Assembly (NCBI GenBank): GCA_963513935.1 | Contig: OY740769.1 | Span: 31,337,120 to 31,401,119, forward strand | Length of the DNA: 64,000 nt | Direction: 5' to 3' | From: Aphrophora alni | Lineage: Eukaryota; Arthropoda; Insecta; Hemiptera; Aphrophoridae | Shown here: positions 56,832 to 64,000 of the stretch, one piece after another | Layout of the letters: each line of letters opens with the position of its first letter | How positions within the stretch are numbered: position 1 is the first letter of the stretch | The notes under the pieces: generated by a model | The model's input: the letters and a program-made list of their open reading frames with translations, nothing else | What the model was told of the DNA's origin: nothing | The model's database searches: none | Made by a program: the position numbers and the translations under genes

Positions 56832-57040
56832 TGTATTCTTATATTGAAAAATATAAGAATATAAGTCGAAAAACAGTGGTTTCTTGGTGGATTAGAAATT
56901 CTTATCAAAAAGGTAAGAATATTCATAGTCAATATAAAAATAAGAATGTTCTCTCTAAAAATTTTTTAATAATAAGTAGATAAGTAATTTTAAAATAACT
57001 AATTCTAAATTTAAAGTTTAAATAATAATAATAATTAAAA

Positions 57041-58204
57041 ATGGAGGGTACAATTAATAATAATTTAATAAGTGAGAAAGACAGAGTAATGGTAGAATTT
57101 AAAATTATGAAAAAAGAAGCTGATAAGTATTTTGGTAAAGTTAGTAAATGTTTTAGGAAGGAAGATTTGAAATTGGATGATTTGGGTAATAGAACTGAAC
57201 TATGGTGTATAGAAATAAGTAGGGATGATTTAAATGAATATTGGTATAAAGAATTAGGAAGGGGTGGAATAAATAAAGAATTAGAGTTAAAGGAAATAAT
57301 TAAAATGTTACATGCTGTTCTCAAAGTAAGAAATGAAGTTTATAATAAAATGTTAAATAGATTAGCTGTAAAAGAAAAAATTAACTTCCAATTAAAAGTT
57401 TTTATTAAAAATGATCAAACTGAAATAATAGAGAATATTTGTGTGAATGATTATGTTTTTGAACAAGTAAACAATGGATTAAGTAACAATGAGATGAAAT
57501 TAGAATTTAAGAAAGATGAAATGTGTCAGGATGAGCCTATGGAGAACAATGAGTTAAAACAGTTAACAGGTAATGTTGAAATTAAGAAAAATGATGGGGT
57601 TACCAATTTTGATGGGGTTAGAGAGATTGTAAGTGATTTAAATAACAAGGGTAAAATTAAAGTAAATGAATGTGTGATTAAGATAAATGATGTAATAATA
57701 AAAGAGTCAGCTGTTTGTGTAAGAAGGCAAAACTTTTGTAGCACTGTAAGCTTTGAAAACTACGTAATGTTGAAATTTACAAGTATTTTTGAAATTCAAG
57801 AAAAAAAAATTAAAAGTTTTAGTGAACAGTATAATGTTGAATGTGAATATAAAAATGGGTGTGTGAAAGAGATTGTTGTAAAAGCAAAGGAGTATGATAA
57901 GGTTAGGAATGCTAAGCTGACAGATGACAAATGTAGGTCATTGGATTCTAAGATGTTTGAGAGAGAGAGAAATGTAGATATGTCTGTAAGGGAGAAAGAG
58001 AAAGGTATTTTGTCAATACTCCGAGACAATAACAAAGGGAGATCTTTTGTTAGGAGAGGGTCTATTATGATGACTAGGCTAGACAAACTGTCCGTGTGGA
58101 CAGAAGTATTTAACATTAAAAGTGTGTTAAAAAATTCAATCATGTACTTTAAAATTTTTCACCAATCTGGGAACCATCGTAAAAAATGTATAATTTATAA
58201 TTGA
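57041..58204 (+). CDS. Gag-like protein with decayed zinc knuckle
   Basis: A 387-codon frame starts MEGTINNNLISEKDRVMV, 210 bp inside the primer site and the first long frame after the LTR. It is very rich in Lys, Glu, Asn and Val, with charged helical segments and no membrane or signal sequence. Size and position fit a Gag structural protein. Near the C terminus FKIFHQSGNHRKKC has the spacing of a CCHC zinc knuckle (C-x2-C-x3-GH-x4-C) with its Gly in place, but two Cys are Phe and His is Asn, so zinc binding is lost. The frame itself has no stops or shifts, consistent with recent insertion. I do not recognise the capsid part by sequence. The minus-strand frames over it are shadows. Confidence 0.6.
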   Translation: MEGTINNNLISEKDRVMVEFKIMKKEADKYFGKVSKCFRKEDLKLDDLGNRTELWCIEISRDDLNEYWYKELGRGGINKELELKEIIKMLHAVLKVRNEVYNKMLNRLAVKEKINFQLKVFIKNDQTEIIENICVNDYVFEQVNNGLSNNEMKLEFKKDEMCQDEPMENNELKQLTGNVEIKKNDGVTNFDGVREIVSDLNNKGKIKVNECVIKINDVIIKESAVCVRRQNFCSTVSFENYVMLKFTSIFEIQEKKIKSFSEQYNVECEYKNGCVKEIVVKAKEYDKVRNAKLTDDKCRSLDSKMFERERNVDMSVREKEKGILSILRDNNKGRSFVRRGSIMMTRLDKLSVWTEVFNIKSVLKNSIMYFKIFHQSGNHRKKCIIYN

Positions 58205-61200
58205 GTTGTAATCAATTGAAATTTGGAACGACTGATAATAATGTAAAGACATTTTTATAAATAAACGGACTTGATTTTGAAAAATAATTAATAGAATAAG
58301 AATTTGGTTAATAAATAAGTTTGTTTGATAATAAATAATTAAGAGTTATGAATATAAATAATTTATGTGTACTAATAAATTTTGTAAGCTAAGACAGAAT
58401 CAGAATAAATAATAATATAAGCCAAGCTAGTATGATTAAGAGTTTAGTTTTAGAAAACGTTCAGATATTTGTTAGAGTTAAGACGGAAGGTTTTATCAGT
58501 TGATAAACGTGAGTGTTTGTATATCCACATATCAACATTTACATTACGTGCCTACGATAATCTATTGGTTTGAAAAGGAATCATACGACTAATATGGACA
58601 GAGTTAATATTGAATATTGAGAACGTCAATATAAAATATTCAATAAGATGACGAGAGATTGAATCTAATTGGAACTAAAAGATTTTCACTTCTTATCAGT
58701 GGACAGATATATTGCTTCATACAGCTAGGGGAGATTGTTTATTCCTTAGTCAGGTATAAGTTCTTTGCATGACATTGAGACGAGATACAGCGTGTTACAG
58801 AATTATTGTTCTCGAAAGTGAAAAGCTTTTGACTTGTAATCGGAAATTAACTTGCGTTTTCAAATAAAAATTACTTAAATAAAGGATAATTGATTTTAAA
58901 TAAAGTAAATAAGAACAAAAGAAGATTACTTGAATAACTTTTATAGAATTGAAAGTAAGGTTCTAAGTAAGGAACTTAGAATAAATTTTAAAAATAAAAT
59001 TTTCTTTTTGAATTTAAATAATAACATCTAGAAGGGATTGCATGAACAGAAAGTCGACGATGCTAGTGGTAAGATTGGTGAAAGTAAACATTGTTTCAAC
59101 TTCGGATGATACGATTTGAATGAAATTTTTTATGAATTTTAAAATTTTCTTCGTGTAGATGCATTTAAGGAGTACATGAACAAAATGGGAGGAAGGCAGG
59201 GTCACGGTAGTCGAAAACATGTCTTATTCTTAGAAATAAGGCATGTAGACAGCATTAAAGGTGTATTGTGGTTGTAAGGTTGTGATTGGGGCTTTATTCT
59301 GAACTGAGTAGGAATTTTGCATTTCAACCTTCTCACATCTGAAAATCATAATGCAGACTTCAATGTAAGTGTCTAAAGTTGTAATCAGAAGGATACAAAG
59401 TGTAATTAAGTCGACAAGAAGTGTCGTGGAAATTGGAGATAATAGGAGAATATACAAGGGACTACTAAATAATTGAAATTTGGATAAAAAAGTAAATTTT
59501 GGAAAATGATGAGTTAAAATTTGTAAAAGTTTTAAAATTAAAATGTTTTAAGTAAAATTGAAAGTATTTTTGATAAGATGATGGAGAATTTGTAACAACG
59601 GTAAAGACAAAAATAATTTGATATAATATTACATAGAATTTCCATGTAATGATACTTTAGACAGATGATAGAAGAAAGATAAAGTGTAGTGTATACAGAA
59701 CTGATCAATCTGTATATATACAAAATAAAACCGGACGTGACATTATTAGGGAGTAATTTAGTAAGAAAGATAGTAATTTTTAAATATATATAATAGATTA
59801 AGAGTAATAATGCTTGGCTTATATGTAAAAAAGTATTTGATATTTGTTTACAAAAGTAAAGAATAATAAAATAAGTAATTATATGCAAAATATTGTTAGA
59901 TTTAAATAATTTGAGATTTGAAAGGTGACTTGTAAAGGAATTGAGTGGTTTTCAAGAGGCATTGCTAAGATGATAATAATATTGAAGTTTTTTGTTTTTT
60001 AATAATGAAATGGTAATAAAATGAATAATGAATAAAAATGTTAAAGTTTTTGTTTTTTAAAGAAGGAGATATAATTAATAAATAATAATAAGAGAGATTT
60101 TGATGAAATGTATAAATAAAATAAATAATTAACGATTTTTTAATAAATAATGTTTGAATTTAAAACAATAGATGATGTTAAGCAGTTATTTGATAAAGGT
60201 GTCTAAAGATTTTGATGAAATAAGGTGTTAGCTGGGAAAGCAATGATAATTTTTTTTATTTTTTTATTTTTGAAGTTTTTGTATACAAGTAATAGATGAT
60301 TAAGAAGATTTTAATAAGAAGTAGTTTAAATGAGAGATTTTTGAGTTTTATATGAAGATGATGACTTTACAGAATTGTTGAGTAAAGTAGTACTTAAAAA
60401 GAAGTTGTTCTGTTAATAAACTTTTATAAAAAAGATAGTTAGGTTGCATTAATGGTAATTTTTTAGTTTTTAAGAGGTTTTTTGAATACTGCGATGAAAT
60501 GAAGGAAATATGCGACGATTTTAATGAAATAAAGGAAATATACGGCGATTTTAATGAAACAAGAGGAGATTTAAGGAATTCTACGAAATACGGCGATTAT
60601 TATGATTTTAAAAGGAAGCTACGTTGAAGTAAGGAGATTATTTATGAAATAATATATAGGTAAATAATAAGGAGTTTTTTTTATTATGAAGAGTTTTTTG
60701 GGGATTAATGCAACTTGAATTATTAAAATATGAAAGATAAGATGGAAATAATTTTAAGATAAGGTACTAAAAGATGATACAATTGTAAAGAGGTAATTTT
60801 GAAATAGATAAGATGAGTTTATAAGTGATTTTTTTTGGTAATAATGATGTTATATTTTTTTGAGTACTAAGTAGAAGAGAGGAGTTTTTTGGTAATTGTA
60901 AAATCAGTAGTTAACATGTTGTCCCAGCGAGACAAAGAGTAATTAAGAATTTAAGTAAGAATAAATAATTATTGGATTTAAACTAAAATAATATAAGATT
61001 AAAATTGAAGAGTTTAAAGTAAATTGAAGTAATTTTGAGTAATAAGTAAATAATTTTGTAATGATATTAAATAAGAATGAGAAGTTTTAATTTTGGATTG
61101 TATTGAAATGAAAGAAATATTCAGATGAATAGTTAGAATCTTGGCAAAGAGATAGAGATATTTTTTCTTTTAGCAATCAGGAGTAGACACTCTGACGTCG

Positions 61201-61560
61201 CAAGATAAAAGATGAGTGATGGACAGCTCAACGATAAGAAGTTGATGAAGGTTTTTTGATGATGGATAAGATTTGGGTATAAGTGGTTTGATTGATAATA
61301 ATATGCAATTAGGTAGATTTAGTGAATCAATAGATTATAAGATGATTAATGTGAGTTAAGAGAGAATATTTCTTATTTTAAAGTTTTGTTTTTTTTTTTT
61401 ATATGAATATTCTTAGTTGGCTAAAATTTTTTTTATTTTTGGAAATCTATAGGGACCGAATTTGAAAGTTTTTTTTTTGAAGTTAAAATTTTTTTGTCAA
61501 ATAAAAGAGAAATCTGTGTTTCAATATATATATATTGAATCACAGCTTTGATGGGGTATT
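58205..61560 (+). other. Non-coding interior of the LTR element, C-depleted
   Basis: Stops occur in all plus frames. Minus-strand frames of up to about 116 codons arise because C-poor plus sequence lacks stop complements. In 60001-60360 I count 7 C against 61 G. Short imperfect repeats with GCGATTTTAATGAAA and GGAAATAT words lie at 60480-60600. No pol motif was seen. A hairpin (CTGTGTTTCAATATA and its inverse) lies at 61514-61545. Just before the 3' LTR, GATGGGGTATT is a weak candidate polypurine tract. Confidence 0.7.
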
Positions 61561-63005
61561 TGTAATACCAAAAATGGTAATTTTAACCTAAATAACCAAA
61601 AAATGGTTATATTGAGATTTAAATATTTAAAGTAACCCGGGAAACGGTAAATGTTAAAATAAGGGAATATAAAATTAAGATATAGGTTTCCAAATTTAAA
61701 TAAAATAATGTATATAGAATATTAGTCATAATTAGTAATAATAAATTAGGTAGTGTTTTGTTTCGTTAAAAATATAGACAAGAGATTTGTCAAACAAAAC
61801 TATTTGAACAGTGTCTAAGTCATGCGAGACGAATATCGCAGACGTTGCAAGATTGAATGAGGAGTCCGTGCGGTAAGAAATGTGAGCCCTGTATCGCGGG
61901 AAGTGGAAAATCCACGAGGTAAAAAGATCAGTTAGAATTGGAGATCCGACGTAATAAGATGTTTTAAAATCAGTCTTAGAGTTTGGAAAAATGTAGTCAA
62001 GTGTTTTAAAAGAAAAAAAACAGTATTAGTTTTGAATAGAGGAGGGAGTTTTAGAACAGTTTAGTGTCAGTAGCGTGTTATATGAAAATAGATAAAAGAC
62101 AATCGTATTTTCATACAAAAGATAACTATGTGTTTTGTGCCTAGACACGCTAAAATAGCGAAAGTGGGACAAGTCATGTAAGCGTAAAAAATCGTGAAGT
62201 GTTTTATGGACTAACAGTTAATAAACAATCTAAACACGAACATTAGTCGAGTACAATGGAAGGCTCGAAAAATGTGATTGATATAACGCCGACGGACAGT
62301 TTAGCACGTGGACATCATGGAGAAATATCCTTCAACAACGGACTGGTAATCAGTGTTAATGAACACTGAAACTCAAAATTTATCTATCTATGTAAAATTT
62401 ATTATATTCAATGTATTATTTTTTATAAATTTAAAATCTTTTAAATAATTATTTTTTTTTTTTTTTGAGAATCATAGAAGTCTACTGACAAAAATTTTAT
62501 TTAAAGTAAATTCAACATAATACAAACAGATAACCTTAATCTATTCATTTTAATAAATAATTTTTCAAGTTGCAACTACAAATTTTAGAATCACAAACAA
62601 GGATTTAAGTCTCTTCAAGGCATCTTTTTAAAGTTAAAAAGATAAGGAAATATCAAATAGTAGTAGGAAATATATTATGAACATGTATGTATAACTTGTA
62701 TAAATGTTAATACTTAACTCAATAAATTATGTTCAATTTCAGTTCAACAAAATAAGATTTTTTATTTCACCAAGAACCACTGAAGTACACTTTTAAAAGG
62801 ACTTGCGACCCTGAGAGATCTTAATAATAACAATAACAATTAACTTCTTTCTTTTCTAAATTGGTAAGCTAACGCTTCCTGGCGCCCATAAAAAGCTTGG
62901 CATAGTTTTATAAATAATAATAAAACTTAAAATCATTTTTATATTTTCTTAATAAAAATAAGTACTCTTCAAGTACGACAAAGGCTCATTATAATAACTA
63001 TTACA
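61561..63005 (+). repeat. 3' LTR
   Basis: Same length and sequence as the 5' LTR as far as compared. It is followed by TATA at 63006-63009. Confidence 0.92.
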
Positions 63006-63009
63006 TATA

Positions 63010-63204
63010 TTTCGAACTATTCAACAAAGTTCATGAATCTGCATTTTCTACAAATACGAAGTGGCGTCATATTATGATGAACTTCGTGTACCAATGGTTA
63101 TTATCGATTAAATGTTGTGCGAAATTTCATTTTATTGTCCATGTGTTATTGTGTGACAAACGCTTTTTAAAGCACTCCTTGAACGCTCTGCCTGTTTATA
63201 CAAT
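63010..63204 (-). pseudogene. Penelope-like element GIY-YIG tail, split by the LTR element
   Basis: The minus strand reads, across stops, AFVTQ and HMDNKMKFRTTFNR, then PLVHEVHHNMTPLRICRKCR and FMNFVE. This resembles the second half of a PLE GIY-YIG domain (NFAxHL...H...ILxxxxKGxxMNxLE). The missing first half may have been on the far side or lost. The PLE repeat at 63205-63543 follows in sequence. Confidence 0.55.
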
Positions 63205-63543
63205 ATAAGGCACATATAAACAACCCGGGAGAAATTTTAAATGACCAATTATCATTTAAATCCAACTTTCTATATGATACGCCCTTTGAACTATTACGCA
63301 ATCTTCAGAATACACACACAAGAGGAGGAGCTCACAACCTTTACTAGATAAGGATCTTAAGTTTCAGTGTCTCACGTGACAGATGACAATACACGCCATG
63401 ACTTTAATGAAGTGTAAAACGTGCATGTTTGTGTTTGTGTTTAGAATATGTGCTGAGTAATTGAACTGATTATGGGACTGTGGTCCCGAAACACATTTTA
63501 CCTTAAAAGCTAAAGTCACAAGGCAGTGTTTTTCAGGTAATTA
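63205..63543 (+). repeat. PLE terminal repeat, right inverted arm
   Basis: Reverse complement partner of 55017-55362 (see there), ending TTTTTCAGGTAATTACAG. It includes the best-stemmed hammerhead-like motif of the pair. Confidence 0.65.
63466..63492 (+). ncRNA. Hammerhead-ribozyme-like motif, right arm
   Basis: CTGATTA, T, then GGGAC-TGTG-GTCCC (a perfect 5-bp stem) and GAAAC. The G of the CUGANGA box is T here, whereas the left arm keeps it, so the two arms together imply a fully canonical ancestor. Confidence 0.6.
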
Positions 63544-64000
63544 CAGCCTCTATAGAGTTAGTATAGTAACTTGGATACCATAAACATGGAATTTTTGAAT
63601 TAGATTGTTTATTCAGCAAGTTGTTACATAGCCTCAAAGTTTATGTTTACATATATTTTAAACAATTAGTAATAAGATATGAAAGAAGTAATCTTCAAAC
63701 CATAAATAAAACTCAACATATTTAACATTAGAAAGTTTACTAAACCCTTGTGCACATTGGTTTATACCCCTCTGAGGATGGTGGCTGTTACCCAAAATGT
63801 TCATAAGGGTTATTGTGTTTTATTTGTGATTTGGGCATTACTTCTTTTATATGCATTAACTACAAGGCTCATTGGATGTTTGTATAATTAATAATAAGAA
63901 TAGAAATTCTCCTAATCAAAGGTATAAATTTAAAACGAAAGGTGATAAAGAAAAAGGAACAAACATATGTGTTATGTAACAAAGGATAGACACAATGTGA
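63544..64000. other. AT-rich sequence, nothing recognised
   Basis: No gene, repeat partner or signal that I can support up to the window edge. Confidence 0.3.

Larger units (their letters stand above)
55367..63005 (+). mobile_element. Non-autonomous LTR retrotransposon, gag-only, with identical LTRs
   Basis: Two 1445-bp direct repeats (55367-56811 and 61561-63005) begin TGTAATACC and end ACTATTACA, with TG...CA borders and a short TGTAAT/ATTACA inverted repeat. A TATA duplication flanks the whole. The 4749-bp interior has a primer-binding site, one 387-codon frame, then about 3.4 kb without any frame. No reverse transcriptase, protease, RNase H or integrase motif can be read on either strand. 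A 4-bp duplication suits the Gypsy/Ty3 or Bel/Pao groups, but without pol the group is undecided. It must depend on an unseen helper. It is inserted in a PLE. Confidence 0.9.

Noticed and set aside
59538..59888. Minus-strand 116-codon frame in the LTR element interior
   Set aside because: Composition (Ile, Leu, Tyr, Phe, Ser) and the lack of any motif fit an artefact of C-poor plus-strand sequence, which rarely contains minus-strand stop complements.
58205..61560. Hidden pol gene of the LTR element
   Set aside because: I looked for the YxDD box, protease DTG/DSG and integrase HHCC/DDE patterns in the plus frames and found none, and stops are frequent in all three frames.

Overview
The window is AT-rich eukaryotic nuclear DNA. 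It has GT-AG introns of up to about 11 kb, simple-sequence runs such as (TA)n, (GA)n and poly-T, and a dense nest of animal-type transposable elements: piggyBac, Tigger/pogo, Harbinger, DDE_3-type, Penelope-like, non-LTR and LTR. The mixture and the single host gene point to an arthropod, almost certainly an insect. A hemipteran is my guess only.

One host gene can be reconstructed, on the minus strand, across roughly 13.2-53.9 kb. Eleven coding exons (53815-53883, 52853-53012, 44220-44359, 43700-43834, 39247-39379, 37199-37289, 28180-28387, 25962-26002, 19718-19835, 13771-13935, 13180-13562) have consensus splice sites and compatible phases at every junction, giving about 547 codons. They encode a tudor domain, an acidic/basic linker, a short aromatic motif (LRFFYNYGVD) and a proline/tyrosine-rich C terminus. 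This is the C-terminal layout of the Otu/OTUD4/ALG13-like deubiquitinase family. The OTU domain exons must lie beyond what I can call here.

The rest is mobile DNA, much of it inside this gene's introns or downstream of it. 0-5.2 kb: DDE_3-type transposase remnant, Harbinger element with a MADF exon, hAT-like remnant, two foldback elements. 6.5 kb: a perfect 34-bp-arm palindrome. 8.0-10.4 kb: a nearly complete piggyBac with three lesions. 14.5-18.3 kb: non-LTR and Penelope-like (PLE) remnants. 18.6, 26.1, 29.9, 32.1, 38.2 and 40.0 kb: Tigger-type elements, several with a 75-bp internal minisatellite. 23.5 kb: an inverted-repeat element holding a 5S rRNA-like fragment. 34-36 kb: DDE_3 transposase and PLE remnants. 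41.4-42.7 kb: an internally deleted piggyBac hit by a 301-bp PLE fragment with a 12-bp target duplication. 47-51 kb: non-LTR remnants and a 1.7-kb piggyBac-type element.

The most striking object is a 7.64-kb LTR retroelement (55367-63005). Its two 1445-bp LTRs are identical as far as I could compare them, and it has a 4-bp TATA duplication and a tRNA-Lys-like primer site. It carries one intact 387-codon gag-like frame and no pol; about 3.4 kb after that frame is non-coding and strongly depleted in C. It sits inside a PLE whose flanks carry hammerhead-ribozyme-like sequences. Similar hammerhead-like sequences occur at every PLE copy in the window but one.
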